Both the position numbers and the translations under genes were made by a program. The notes below the pieces were generated by a model that was not told the origin of the DNA, did not search any database, and worked only from the letters and a program-made list of their open reading frames with translations. Below are positions 33,570 through 45,485 of a DNA stretch of 64,000 nt, piece by piece (the stretch's first letter is position 1; each line of letters begins with the position of its first letter). Source of the stretch: Cryptomeria japonica (lineage: Eukaryota > Streptophyta > Pinopsida > Cupressales > Cupressaceae); the NCBI RefSeq assembly GCF_030272615.1, contig NC_081406.1:485183900-485247899 (forward strand), in the 5' to 3' direction.

Positions 33570-34803
33570 TACCTACATGATCACACACTTCCCCCTAACC
33601 AATCAAACAACCAACAAAAAACCTTTATCCACCAAACCGCTCGATACACCATCATTGCTGAAACCCTATATAGATGAAGTCTTCATGGTACTCTCCTTCG
33701 ATGTTTGGAATAAGATGAGATAACAAAATCCTTGGAAGAGGTACATGAAGGAATTTTTGGGGCTCAATCAAGCGGTCCTTCACTAGCAAAGAAAATCATG
33801 CAAGCCAGATACTATTGGCCCTCCTTGGAGGACTCCTATTATTTTGTTAGAAAGTGTAAGAAGTGCCAAGTTCACGGAGATCCGATACATGCTCCAACAT
33901 AGGAATTACAACCTATCACAACACCATAGCCCTTTTGTCAATGGGGACTTGACCTTGTGGGTAAAATCCATCCATCTTTATCCAACGGTCATAAATTTAT
34001 CATTACCACCACATAAATACTTCATAAAGTGGATTGAAGTTGTTTCACTCACCCAAGTCACCGACAAATAGATTGCCACATTCATACTCAATTACATCAT
34101 CTTCTAGTATGGTGTACCCATGTCCAGCATCACAGATAACAGACTCCCTTTCAAAAATCAAGATGTTCGTGAACTTTGTGAGAAGTTTCATATCCAACAC
34201 CATCTTTTGACCCCATATTACCCATAAGGCAATGGTCAAGCCGAAGCATCAAATAAGAATATATTAAGGATCCTCAAAAAGACAGTCAATGATGATGAGC
34301 GTGATTGGCACATTTGTTTGAATCCAGCACTATGGGCATATCGAACTAGCATTTGAACCCCTACACATGCAACCCCCTACTCACTGGTTTATAGAGTAGA
34401 AGCCATCTTGCCTATTGAGGTTGAATTACCATCTCTATGGGTCTCCTTGCACAATCTAGTAGATGATGAAGAATATCGAGTCTCACACCTCCAGGACTTT
34501 GAACTGCTTGATGAAAAATGACAAGATGCCTACAATCACCTAAAAGCCTATCATTAGCTCATGAGAAGAAGCTACAATCATCAGGTCAAACCTCATATAT
34601 TTTAAGTAGGAGATCTTGTTCTCAGGGAGAATCCTCACAATCAACCAAACCGAGATCACTAGGGCAAATTTGAATCCAATTGGCTGGGTCCATATGTCAT
34701 CACTGTCATCTTCGGGTCTAGGGCACATCAGTTAGCAACTTCATAAGGAGAACCACTGGTAGATCTAATCAACAACATGCATCTAAAAAGGTTTCATACA
34801 TAA
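33570..34803 (+). pseudogene. Outer Tat integrase
   Basis: Zinc-binding part 'EVHEGIFGAQSSG' to 'CKKCQVHGDPIHAPT'. First catalytic Asp in 'GLDLVGKIHPSLSNGHKFII' (about 33950). The second is in 'SITDNRLPFKN' (34125-34155), where the usual DNG reads DNR. Glu lies in '[17 protein letters not shown]' (about 34225). The C-terminus 'LRENPHNQPNRDH' and 'LINNMHLKRFHT' end at a TAA at 34801-34803, matching the end of element N integrase. More than ten stops. Confidence 0.88.
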
Positions 34804-36475
34804 GTTGTACAGAGCATCAGACTCGTTCAATATCAAAAAATACCAAAAACATTCAGAAAATAGTCCTGAACAAAATACAAAAATACAAAAAAGAAAGAAA
34901 ATAGTAAAGAAAAATCATTCATCCAAATGGTGAAAACTACTCTGGTGGCACCTTGGGTAAGTACGGTGGTGAAAACCTAGAAAATAGGTGCTATTCGTAA
35001 AGGCTATGGCTCTATTATCTTTCGGACTTGTTGCGATAACATCCATTGCATCCATTCATCCATCATTTATACCATGGCTTGTTATTGATCTGTAATCAGG
35101 GTTACTACTTCATGTGTCTCGCATCATGCTTTCATACCGACATCCAACTGGGGACAAATATTCTTAAACCTACAGATGGGAGTGGATTCTCCATTACTTG
35201 TGATTAATTGAACAATGTCTTGAAATAATACCAAAAACATTCATAATAACTTAGAAAACCCCCCCAAAAAAACATTTGAAAAATGTCCTAAAGATAATAC
35301 CAAAAACATTTACATTCAAAAAATCCAAAAACATGACAAAAACGTCAAAAATCAATCAAAAAAATTGCAACATATATTCTTCCTTGTACATACACATCAC
35401 AAAAGACACAACACAACATTTTGAGCTACTCAAACGATGACCACCTATCAAATCAACAAACCAATCAAAACATCTGCACACAACCATATTCACAAGGAGG
35501 CATCCTTCCCCACAAACAAGACGTGGTAACTTTTTCTTTGACAAGAAAATTTTGTTTGGCTGATAAGCACTTGGTCAATTATTTATTTATTTATATCAAG
35601 TTCCTACGCTACTCCAGGATATCCATAAGTGATTAGAGTAGTCGAGATGGTTCCTAATATCTTTTTCTTTGTTTGCTGTCTATGGATTGATCCAATGAAG
35701 TTCTGGGGCATATACTAATGGTGTCTACGTGGGAAGTTCACTAAGCTACGTGATCCTATACTATCAACAGATACTTTTTGATCAAGTATCTTCGGGTCTT
35801 AACACGTAATCAGTTATGGAAATCCTAGACTACAACAAGCATTTACATCAATTGCTTAGTCTCAATAGGTACGCTAAGTCCAGCAAATGCCACAAACAAC
35901 CTACAACACAAACACTATCAATTGATCAACCAATCAAACACAATAAAAAAAAAATAATTACATCAATTGTCTAAGTCTCAACGAATATTTTTCTTCAGAT
36001 ACCTTGACTTCATTGGGAAATTACATCAATTATCTAAGTATCAATAGGTCAATTTGACTCACTTACTCAGAATTTATCCTGTCCAAGCGAACAAATGACC
36101 TCAACTATCACGCTTTGACTCAACCGGGGCAATTCAACCGATTGCACTAGATTGTCCAACAAATTTTGATCAATTGTACAGTATCAATTAAAAGCACAAA
36201 CACTAGATTTTCACCCTGACCCCCGTGTACTTTCGAGGCTTGCCATTTCTCCGTATTCACTCTATCTTCTCCCATTCTCTTTCCAATCCTTCTAATTTCT
36301 TCTATTTTACCTCCCTCCCAACTTCTTTCTCTTTTTTGAGAGATCGCCCAATTTTTTGATTTTTTTCCACCCATCTCTCAAGGGGGCATACCACCCACTA
36401 AATTAACATTTCTGGGGCATATTTCTCATACCTATCTTTCTTTCTTTGAAACGATGTGATAAACCGCATTGTCTC
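34804..36475 (+). other. 3' non-coding region of outer Tat
   Basis: 1.7 kb between the integrase stop and the PPT without a gene; no PMD gene is present here, unlike in element N and NA1. It contains an A-rich run, the conserved tandem motif at 34927-34995, and pyrimidine-rich sequence before the PPT. Confidence 0.6.
34927..34995 (+). promoter_or_regulatory. Conserved post-pol motif with repeated GGTGAAAAC
   Basis: GGTGAAAAC occurs twice here, around CACCTTGGGTAAGT and before ATAGGTGC. The NA1 units have the same arrangement at 51335-51404 and 60661-60731, again just after the coding region and after the same AGTAAAGAAAAAT...TTCATCCA lead-in. It may form hairpins between GGTGCC/GGCACC arms. 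Function is unknown. Confidence 0.55.
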
Positions 36476-36488
36476 AAAGAGGGGCAAA
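36476..36488 (+). promoter_or_regulatory. Polypurine tract of outer Tat
   Basis: AAAGAGGGGCAAA immediately before the LTR start TGTAGACACA. The preceding CATTGTCTC is shared with the NA1 PPT region (minus strand at 44835-44845). Confidence 0.9.
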
Positions 36489-37900
36489 TGTAGACACATA
36501 AATCTGTCCACTTAATTAAATGAATATTTAGTATTTATTTGATTATTTAACTATCAGTCAATAGTTAATTAAATTGATATTTAATTCATTCATCTTAAAC
36601 CTTTTCTCCTATTAATTAAACAAATTATTCAATTTATTTAAATTAATTCATTAAACCACATTCCAACAATTAATTAAATGAATAAAGCATATTTGTTTAA
36701 TTAAACCCTCTCCACATTTAAATAAATAAATAAATAAATATTTATTTAAATCTCTAAACTCCCCCCCCCCCCCCCCCACTTACATTCTCCTACAAATGCA
36801 AGTTGCACCAATAAATAAATTTTATTTCTAAATAAAATCCTATTTTCTCTCACCCACCAAACCCACTTGCCTCCTAAACCCCTTCTATATTCTTCTAATC
36901 CATTCCAAATTAGCCTAATCCTCCTTCCTAATTATTGTCACATTCCTAAGCAAAGAGAAGTCACTTCTCAAAGCCTCCAAAGTCTTTGAAATGCATTAAA
37001 GGCTTTTTATCCTTCAACAAGTTAACCCCCAAAGTCTTATAAACCATTTATGGTTAAACTCAACTCACCCACATGGTTAGAGGCTTTCCCTCTAACTCAA
37101 CCTTCATTTAACTCATGGGTCTCTTCAAGCATTTATTGTTTTGACCATGTTTATCTCCATTAACTCTTGCACAAGAGTTTATCCTTTGGATAAAAGATTT
37201 ATTCATTAATTCAAGCCTAACCAAACCCTCCTAGGGTAGCCTTCATGTCATCTCAAGCATTTAATGCTTCTTCCCTCTCCTCTCAAGCCATCTCATGTTG
37301 AGATTTGTCATCATGGGATTGGGTTTAAAGCCATCACATGGATCACAAACCCATCAATCCTAACCCTTCATAAGCTTGCTCAATGTTGACCATCCATTTC
37401 CTTATTTCCCCTATAAATAGAGCTCTCATTCTTCATTTTCAAGATCAGAAGTCATTTGTGCATCAAATTTATAGTCATTTTAGAGAGCATTAAGAAGCAT
37501 TTGCATTGTTATTATTCTAATATTTACATAGAATAATTAGGTGCTTTCTCATAGTAAATCCTTTACACTTATATAAGCATTTGTTTTCATTTTCACAACC
37601 ATATTGAATATTCATATGGCATCCATGGATAGTGCAAAAAGATGAGAGCTACACTCATGTGGGACTTGGAGAGGAGAGGAACAAAGGAGGAATATTTATA
37701 AGCATTTTGGGGAGCATCTTGGGGGGTTTTCTTTCCCTTTTTCATTTAAGTATGCTTCTTATTGTATGCTTTATATCTCTCTTGATATGCATATTAAGGT
37801 TTTTAGGTTCATTTGTGTTTCATTTTGGTTGTGACTAATCTACTAACATTTGAACTTCTCTTTTGTGCCTTGTGCCCCTTTTGATGTGCATTAGGATCAA
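36489..37900 (+). repeat. 3' LTR of outer Tat (right end approximate)
   Basis: Starts TGTAGACACATAAATC right after the PPT. Contains an (AAAT)n stretch at about 36719-36745, a C17 run at 36761-36777 and a TATAAATA box at 37412-37419 followed by the usual start-site spacing. An AATAAA lies near 37900. The 5' LTR is outside the window, so the right end cannot be fixed by alignment. Confidence 0.7.
37412..37419 (+). promoter_or_regulatory. TATA box in outer Tat LTR
   Basis: CTATAAATAGAG context, about 920 bp into the LTR, near the U3/R border of an LTR of this length. Confidence 0.6.
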
Positions 37901-37927
37901 TAAACATTTCTAGTTCTTTCCTCTTAC

Positions 37928-38398
37928 TACCTTTCTTCGGGACAACATCAATCAATGCTTTGATGTCCTATGAAACTTTTTCAACAAATTTACTTGCCTT
38001 TCCTTCCTGCTTCTCTCTCTTCTTCCAGTTGAACTCAGTTTCAACCTCTTGTGACTTCTTCTTAGTAGTATTGCAGGGTTTATCACCTTCATGAATAGGT
38101 GCATCAATCAACATCTTTGCATAAGTATCTAAAATCTGTGTATCAACTTCATAGCCCATCTCGTCAATCCAGATCTTCTGAGGTTTGACTGCTTCCATGA
38201 GTGTTTCATCTTTCTTCACCATGAAGCATATGTCAGTTGAGTATTTCTCAACAATGTGCTTATGAATCCTTTCTCTATATTTCATAGCCTTCTAGAATGC
38301 CTTTAAATAACCCCATACTTTGTCATCTCTCTGACTACCCAATGTAGCAATAACTTTTTTAGTTGCCTCCCTACCGGGATATCAAATGCTTATTGTCT
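37928..38398 (-). pseudogene. Unrecognised Lys/Glu-rich protein remnant
   Basis: A minus-strand frame of at least 105 codons from 38285 ('MKYRERIHKHIVEKYSTDIC'), extending upstream to 38398 with 'YPGREATKKVIATLG' and 'RDDKVWGYLKAF', and downstream past a stop at 37970 with 'DIKALIDVVPKKG'. It contains 'KIWIDEMGYEVDTQILD' and a basic tail 'NWKKREKQEGKASKF'. I do not recognise the family. The copia LTR starts right at its upstream edge (38400), so copia inserted into it. It may belong to another transposon. Confidence 0.5.
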
Positions 38399-38399
38399 C

Positions 38400-39892
38400 T
38401 GTTGGCAATATAACAAGGATATTGAGAAGGTTGTTGATGATTATGGACATAACTGATTAAAGATGTTTTACTATCTTGATATTATTATTTTGTCATTGAT
38501 ATCAAGAAATTGATTTTCTAATTCAGTATGATGTTGCCATATCTTAAGAAATATGATATGAAGATTATAAAGAAGTCGGTAAAGAAACAGGAAAGAATAT
38601 GATGAATAAAGGGATAAGTTATTCAATGGGAAACTCTACCGAGTCAGACAATAATGAGATCTTGATGTTTTAGATCATTCTAACATCATACATATGTTGT
38701 AAAATGTAAAGGGTAATACTATACTATGTTATCAAGCAAAGAACCTAGTCGGTAAACCCTAAGGAACCTAGTTGGTAAACCCTAAGGTTATCGTAGTCGG
38801 TTAATGAAGACAGAATGTCTACCGAGTAAAGTTTAGTATTCATCGAGTTGTAACCAAGCTATAATAGAATGCATTAAATGTTTACATGTGATATTTAATG
38901 AAAGATGCTGATGAGCTGGAGCGGATCAATGATTGGCAAGCCATAGAAAAGGTTTGTTAATGAATCTAAGGCAATGGAAAGTTGGCAAGAAGATCTACAG
39001 CTCAGATTGAACCGCATTACCCTAACACAAGTTCCAAGATGATTGCGCAAGTTCTGAGGTGGGGTAAAATGTTTTTCAGATCGTAAGATACAATGAACCT
39101 AGACAAGATTGAAGATCTGATGGCAATGATTGATCATGGGAAATGTGATCAAGGAGATTAAGCAGTTAGATGATTGTTTAGAAACAAGGAACTGTTGATA
39201 AACAATGTATGTGGGCAAGTGTATGCATAGGGATTCTACATAGTGATCACCGAGCACAGAAGCTTGAAGACTTGTTAGAATAACAGAGTATTGATGCCCA
39301 ACAGATAGACAAGATTAGTTCTATGTCTAGATTGTATTGAATAAATAAGAATCTGCTTTAGCATTTTAGATGTGAAGTTGCAGATAGATTGTATTATTGT
39401 TAGTTTGTGAAAGTGATAGGAAATCTCTTAACCGATTGAAATTAATAGTCTTATATGTAAATCCTCTAACAAGGTGATATTCTAAATGAGTGTTTGAAAT
39501 CCTTTGACAAGGTCACTTCTAACAAAGTGAAGATCCTAACAGATCTGAGGGAAATCCCTTAACCGGGTCACATCTAGCAATGTGTTTTGTAATCTTTAAC
39601 AGGATTGGCTTTTAACCGAGCATACTCTAGAAGAGTATATTTCTTAGTGGGTCCAAAATCCCACAGTGGTTTTTCCCTATTTGGGTTTCCACGTTAAATC
39701 TGGTGTTATGAGGTTTATATTGTTCATATGCTTTTGAGTTTGTATGTTTGACAGTTTTATTATATGACTGATATATGTTACCGAGGTTGAATCTGATGTT
39801 TTCATTGATGATTAAGTTTGTATGATTCACACCCCCCCCTCTCATCTTGTTGGCTATTGGATCTGTACTTATATTAAGTATCAGAACTATCA
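38400..39892 (+). repeat. 5' LTR of copia element
   Basis: Begins TGTTGGCAATATAACAAGG and ends ...AGAACTATCA two bases before the PBS, about 1493 bp. A C-run with pyrimidines lies near 39833. No second LTR is present to confirm the edges; they rest on the TG/CA ends and PBS position. Confidence 0.78.
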
Positions 39893-39894
39893 AT

Positions 39895-39906
39895 TGGTAT
39901 CAGAGC
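39895..39906 (+). promoter_or_regulatory. Copia primer-binding site (initiator tRNA-Met)
   Basis: TGGTATCAGAGC, the standard plant copia PBS complementary to the 3' end of initiator tRNA-Met. Confidence 0.95.
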
Positions 39907-39955
39907 ATCGAACTCCGAAAGGAAAGTTTAAAGGCACTTGAGTTAAAGATCCAAG

Positions 39956-42900
39956 ATGTATAAGAGGGATGCACCTAAGCTGAACAAGTCAAGTTTCTCT
40001 ACATGGTAGAAAAGGATGAAGCTACATCTATTAGGAGTTGGAGAATATGCTTTATACTATCTAGAGAATGATTTTGTTACACCAAGCACCTATCCATTGA
40101 CTATGGAAGAGATAAAGGCAAAGCAAGAACACATTCAAGCAATGATTGAAATAACATCTGCATTGACCGATTCTGAGTTTAATGATCTAGAAGGCTGCAA
40201 TGATGCAAAGGCAATGTGGACTAAGCTCATATCTGTATATAGAGGAGATGAACATGTTCAAAGAGAAAAAGTTGATAGTCTAAGAGGATAACTTGAATCT
40301 ATGAGGATGAATGAAGGTGAGAACATAACCTAGTACAGTACAAGACTAAAGGAGATTGTAAATCAAATCAAGGGAGCAGGAGGAACTATTGAAGAAAAGG
40401 ATGTGACAAGTAAGTTGTTAAGAACCCTTCTACCTGCCTATGCAATCCGAGTCTCTGCAATCAATGAATTGAGGTCTGTACCTAATATGCCAATTTCCTT
40501 GGATGCTACTATTGGTAAGCTACATGCATTTGAGTTAAGTAATTTTGATAATAGTGGGTCATCAGTAAATAAAGTTGAATTTGCATTTAGTTCTTTTCAT
40601 CTAAATGAATCTAATGATTACAATGAAAGAAAGTATAAGTACTCTAAAGGAGATCACAGTGGAGCAAGTGAAATATTTTGAAAGAACATGGAGGAGGTAC
40701 ATAAATTGTATGAAGAAATCAAAAAGCAAGAAGAATTTGAAGCACTATTGGCCAAAAGGTTACCAAGAGGCAAAGGTAAGTATAAAGGAAAACTACCCTT
40801 GAAATGTTTCAATTGTGATAAGATTGGACATATGGCTTCTAACTGTCCTGACAAAGATTTCACTGAAAAGAGAGATTACCGAGATGACAGACAGAAAGAT
40901 AATCATTACAGAGGTCACCGAGACTTCAGAAGAAGAGATAGAAAGACCTACTTAATTGCTGATGAGGAATCTGAAGATGATAAATCAGATGAGACTGATA
41001 CGGAGGAAGTTGTTTATGTGGCTATCAAGGATGGATCAGATGAAGAAAGGTATGAAGAAAAAGCCCTAATATCTCACATAAACACTAATGATTCTTGAAT
41101 TATAGATAGTGGATGCTCACATCATATGACAGAAGATAAACACAAGTTTGTTATGTTAGAAGATTATGATGGAGGCTATGTTAGATTTGGTAATGATACA
41201 CCATGTCTGGTAAGAGGTAAAGGATCCATAACAATTCTTGATAAAGCAAGATGCAATGATGTTTATTGGGTTGAAGGTTTGAAATACAATTTGTTGAGTG
41301 TAGCACAGCTAAACAACACAGGTTACCAAATAGAATTTCAGAAAGGAATTGTCAAAGTTCATGACAAAAATGGAAAGTTAGCTGCTACCGGGACACAAAC
41401 AAAAGGTAATACATTTCACCTTGACTCTAATCACAACAAGTGTTTGCATGCAAATATTGATAACACCTGGTTATGGCATAAAAGGTTTTGTCATGTTAAT
41501 TTTGATAATCTGATCAAGATAAGCAAGAAACACAGAGTAAGAGGTCTACCGAGTCTTGAAAAACCTGAGAATGCTATGTGCCAAGGATACCAAATGGGTA
41601 AGATGACAAGATCTAGCTTTACAAGTAAGTCCTACACTTCTAAGGGAATTTTAGATCTTGTGCACACTGATCTTTATGGTCCTATGAAAGTTCAAAGTTA
41701 TTATGGTGATAAGTATTTCATATTATTTGTGGATGATTATTCAAGGATGATGTCAGTAATGTTTTTAAAAGAAAAATCAGAAACTTTTCAAATGTTCAAG
41801 TGGTACAAGGCTAGAGTTGAAAATGAAACAGGAAGACAACTAAAATGTCTTAGATCAGATAGAGGAGGAGAGTTCACATCTGATGATTTCAACCTATTTT
41901 GTAATGATCATGGTATTGAAAGACAAGTCTCTGCACCGAGGACTCCACAATAGAATGGAATAGCTGAAAGAAAAAATAGATCTATTATGGATTGTGTTAG
42001 AACACTGATGATTGAGAAGAAGGTTCCACAAACATTTTGGAGAGAAGCATTAAGCATAGCTGTTTACACCTTGAACCGAGTTCAATTGAAGAAAGGTACT
42101 TTGAAGACACCTTATGAAATCTGGTATGCCAAGAAACCTAATGTAAGTTATTTTAAGATCTTTGGAAGCAAATGCTATGTTCATAAAGATGATAGAAATG
42201 GCAAGTTTGATCAGAAAAGTGAAGAAGGAACATTTCTAGGATATTCTTCTAGAAGCAAATCATTTAAATGTCTGATCAAATCATCTAACAAAATAGTAGA
42301 AAGTGCAAATGTGAAAATTGATGAATTTGCAGAAAGAACTGATGATAGGAATTCCAAAGAACCAGAAGACTATGATGAATTTGTCTATGTGCAACCGAGA
42401 AGTCCTACCGAGATAACTGTTGAAGGAAATGAGGAAGATATCTAGTTATCGAGTGATGAAGAGTATCATACAGAGCCTACCGAGCTTGTATTAGCTAAAT
42501 ATGTCAGAAGACACCATGCACCAAGTCAGATTATAGGAGATAAGGATGATCCAATGATGACAAGGAACAAACTAAGATAGAACACATGCTTGATATCTGA
42601 ATTTGAACCAAGAATAGTGAAAGAGGCATTCAACAGTGAAGATTGGATAAATGCTATGACTGAAGAGATTGATCAAATCAAGAAGAATGACACATGGACA
42701 CTGGTCCCAAGACTGAAGGACAAAAATGTAATCGGTACAAAGTGGATCTTCAGAAACAAGCTAAATGAGAAAGGTGAGGTCATCCGGAACAAAGCAAGAT
42801 TGGTTTGCAAAGGTTATGCCCAAGAAGAAGGAATTGATTATGGTGAGACTTTTGCACCTGTTGCTAGACTTGAAGGAGTTAGAACATTGTTGGCATATGT

Positions 42901-43222
42901 TGCTTACAAAAACTTCAAGGTATATCAAATGGATGTAAAATTTGCATTTCTGAATGGAATATTAGAAGAAGAATTTTTCATTGAACAACCTAAAGGATTT
43001 GTTGAAGACAATAATAAAGATCAGGTATGTAAATTGAACAAAGCTTTATATGGTCTGAAACAAGCACCTAGAGCATGGTATGGAAGATTGCACTCTTATT
43101 TGATTAAGATTGGTTTTATAAGGACAAGTGAGAACAACAACATGTACATGAAGAATGATGAAAATGGAATACTAATCTCAGCCATATTTGTTGATGATAT
43201 TAATGTAGCTAGGAAATGTAGA
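39956..43222 (+). pseudogene. Copia gag-pol polyprotein, truncated in RT
   Basis: A single frame of about 1089 codons from the ATG at 39956 with only in-frame stops (about 40007, 40289, 40331, 40679, 41096, 41951, 42443, 42578) and no frameshift. Gag ends in a zinc knuckle 'CFNCDKIGHMASNC' (40805-40846). Protease 'IIDSGCSHHMTED' has its catalytic Asp at 41105. Integrase: zinc part 'HKRFCHVNFDNL' with 'CQGYQMGK' (the second Cys replaced by Tyr), Asp in 'VHTDLYGP', Asp in 'LRSDRGGEF', Glu in 'NGIAERKNR' after a stop. RT: '[20 protein letters not shown]', '[18 protein letters not shown]', '[16 protein letters not shown]', FVDD at 43187-43198. The sequence leaves copia just after this. Confidence 0.93.
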
Positions 43223-43455
43223 TAGTGTCCTCCAATGGCATATTTCCTCTCTGGTCTCTACCAACATCTGTGCCATCTCCCGTGCACTGGCATCCCTAAT
43301 CGACCCAATATACTCAGTGACTCTCTGTTCTTCTCACTGTGCCTGAGCTATTGCTGTATCTCAAGCCGCTGTAAGTCTGGCTATCTCCACTTTGAACTGA
43401 TCCTACTCTGTCCTCAAGATGGCATTCTGTCTCTCTAATATCGCAATATGATCAT
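43222..43455 (-). pseudogene. Fragment of NA1 PMD gene 3' part
   Basis: Aligns without gaps to 53323-53556 (constant offset 10101) and to the matching part of unit B (from 62839). In the PMD gene this encodes the C-terminal coiled coil on the minus strand. Left junction is with copia (shared ATAGTGTCC start). Right junction is with an inverted NA1 LTR (2-bp overlap AT). Confidence 0.85.
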
Positions 43456-44820
43456 AGCTTTGTTGTGGATCTCACCTACTAGTGCATGAGCATGATGTGA
43501 AAGCAAGTAGACAAGATGATAGTGCAAGAATACTTGAAGCGTGATTGATTCGACTAGGGATGAGGGGATTCAAAAATGCGATCAATATGGGATCTTTGAT
43601 TGAAGAAATTCATCCAATTTATAGACAAATTGGAGAGATGACAAGATTAGCATGAATTTGATTCAAATGGAAATTTCAAATCAAGAATGACAAACATGAC
43701 AAATTTGCACTTTCTATGCAAAATTGATTAATTGTCAATTATGACAAAATTATGACAAATTTCTATGTCAAAATTGATTGATTGTCAATTATGACAAATT
43801 ATGACAACTTTGCTATGTCATTCCCATGAAATTAGGAGAAATATAGGAGAAAATTGAAATTAGATGAATTAGAAATTAGGAAATTAGAAAATTGATGAAA
43901 TTAGGAATTAAGTGAATTAAGTGAATTAATTAACAATTTTTCATTTATTAATTAATTCACAAAGAAAGAGGAATTAGTTAGCGAATTAAATAAACATGTA
44001 ATTGTGACACGAAGACTTAGGATAAATAAATAATTTATTAATCCTAGAGGGAGAAATGACAAACAAGGTTAAATGATTAAATCATGAAACCCTAGAAGAT
44101 GAATTAGAAAATGCAAGAATGACAATTAGGTCTTGACAAAGGATCATTGATATTGATTCGATTTGATCATGATTATAACTAACAAAGGACCAATGCTTGA
44201 CAAACGATTTGATTGATAAGTGTGCCAATTGACGAGGAACAATGACTAATTGATCCAAATTGACATAATTGAGAAAGACAATGATCGATGACAAATTGAT
44301 CGCAAAATGACAAAATTGACAAGAAGACAAGGATCAATGACAAAATAGATTGCAAAATGACAAGATTGAAAATGTCAATGATCGATGACAAATCGATCAC
44401 AAGACAACAAGATTGATGACAAATTGATCAAAAGACAAGGATCGATGACAAATCGATCGCAAGATAATAAGATTGAAAATGACAACGATCGATGACAAAT
44501 CGATCGCATGATGACAAGATTGATAAGAGGACAAACCCTAATTAGAATTGACGATGTCCAAAATGATGACAAATGAATATGCACATTGATGCGACAGGAT
44601 AAGATTGACCAAAATCATGACAAATATTGTTATCGACAAGACCAAATTCAAAAATGAGAAAAATGAGGAATGCAGAAGAAGGACTCGATGCTCGCAAATG
44701 ATAAAGTACAAGTGCATGACATTAGAGAAATGTTAATGTGATGCAAAAACTCTAAAATGAGGCAATGCGCCAATGTTAAAGTATGACTCCGCAAGCGTTG
44801 ACCATTTTTAGGTGTCTACA
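43455..44820 (-). repeat. NA1 3' LTR (inverted, lacks its last 36 bp or so)
   Basis: On the minus strand it starts TGTAGACACC after the PPT, carries a TATAAA at 43623-43618 and ends at CACAACAAAGCTAT. The last 350 bp or so pair, in inverted orientation, with 45807-46155, where the LTR continues about 36 bp further to CA at 46191. The first part (44820-44509) recurs at 63377-63063. Confidence 0.85.
44275..44525. repeat. Tandem subrepeats in NA1 LTR, about five units of 47-50 bp
   Basis: Units follow GACAATGATCGATGACAAAT, then CGATCGCAA.ATGACAAGATTGA. Each contains ATCGAT/GATCGAT palindromic cores. They lie in the U3 part of the LTR, where such subrepeats often act as enhancers. Confidence 0.8.
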
Positions 44821-44834
44821 TTTTGCCCCTCTTT
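44821..44834 (-). promoter_or_regulatory. NA1 polypurine tract
   Basis: Minus strand AAAGAGGGGCAAAA next to TGTAGACAC. Core and flanks match the outer Tat PPT and LTR start. Confidence 0.88.
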
Positions 44835-45354
44835 GAGACAATGTGATATTAAGCATTGTTTCAAAGAACAATAATGAAAATTCCCCAGACACTGACAATG
44901 ACATATGCATGCCCCCTCGAGGAATTGGCTGGAAACATCCAGAAAAGAGGCCAATTGATCGATAATAATGATAGAACATGATAGGAGCAAACAGACTGAC
45001 AATCAGAGACCGGATGCACGAAGGACAAGAAATTGATGGTGCAAAAGACCATGACCAGCATGAGATGGGGAGAGTGTACATCCATCTATTCACTGACAAA
45101 GATCTATAAATGAAACAAAGAGAGTGAAAATTGCTCATTTGCACTAGCCAAAGAGGAGAATTTGTTGCTCTGGAAAAGGACACTTGCAGAGAGATGGCAA
45201 ACATTCCAATGGTAGATCACCTCGGAGAATGTGTATGCACGTATAGATGAGCAGACGACATGGGAGCAGCGATATGTATCACAAAAACCCATATTGTCAA
45301 TTTTATGAATTTTGATCGCTTGTGAGACATTGCGGGGCCCATAGGGAATGTAGA

Positions 45355-45485
45355 AACTGACTTCTGCACTTGTGTGAGCACATCCTGTGCTTGTGTAGGG
45401 TATCCTACACTTGTGTAGGGTACACAGGTGCAGGTTGTTGCTACACAGGCGTAGGACTTAGCACACAGGCGCAGTTGTGCATTAG
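45355..45485. repeat. GCGC/TTGTGTAG minisatellite, 3' internal copy
   Basis: Repeated variants of CCTGCGCTTGTGTAGGG and its reverse complement, several units of about 17-22 bp. The same motif family occurs after the PBS in both units and in 55120-55250 and 63925-64000. Confidence 0.75.

Larger units (their letters stand above)
1..37900 (+). mobile_element. Outer Tat-lineage Ty3/gypsy LTR retrotransposon, 5' part outside the window, interrupted by element N
   Basis: Coding order on the plus strand is gag C-terminus, protease, G-patch, linker, RT, RNase H, second RNase H, integrase, then PPT and 3' LTR. The RT reading breaks at 3206 inside the conserved 'ISNIVPV' segment and resumes at 31858 with 'GKPNGGIHIYMDFRDLN', so the 28.65 kb between is a later insertion. 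A second RNase H after the RT-linked one is the hallmark of the Tat group. Every domain has in-frame stops, so the copy is dead. The 5' LTR and most of gag lie left of the window. The right end of the 3' LTR is not sharply visible, so 37900 is approximate. Confidence 0.85.
38400..43222 (+). mobile_element. Ty1/copia LTR retrotransposon, 3'-truncated
   Basis: 5' LTR, initiator-Met PBS and gag-protease-integrase-RT in copia order on the plus strand. The sequence leaves copia directly after the RT FVDD motif and joins an internal piece of NA1 at about 43222. The rest of RT, RNase H and the 3' LTR are missing from the window. The target duplication cannot be checked for that reason. Confidence 0.9.

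Noticed and set aside
34540-35640. Short frames after the outer integrase
   Set aside because: No shared content with element N or NA1 apart from the non-coding motif at 34927-34995; treated as untranslated.
44082-44584. Ser/Leu-rich minus-strand open frames in this stretch
   Set aside because: They are frames through the tandem subrepeats of the NA1 LTR; their repeated peptides only mirror the DNA repeat.
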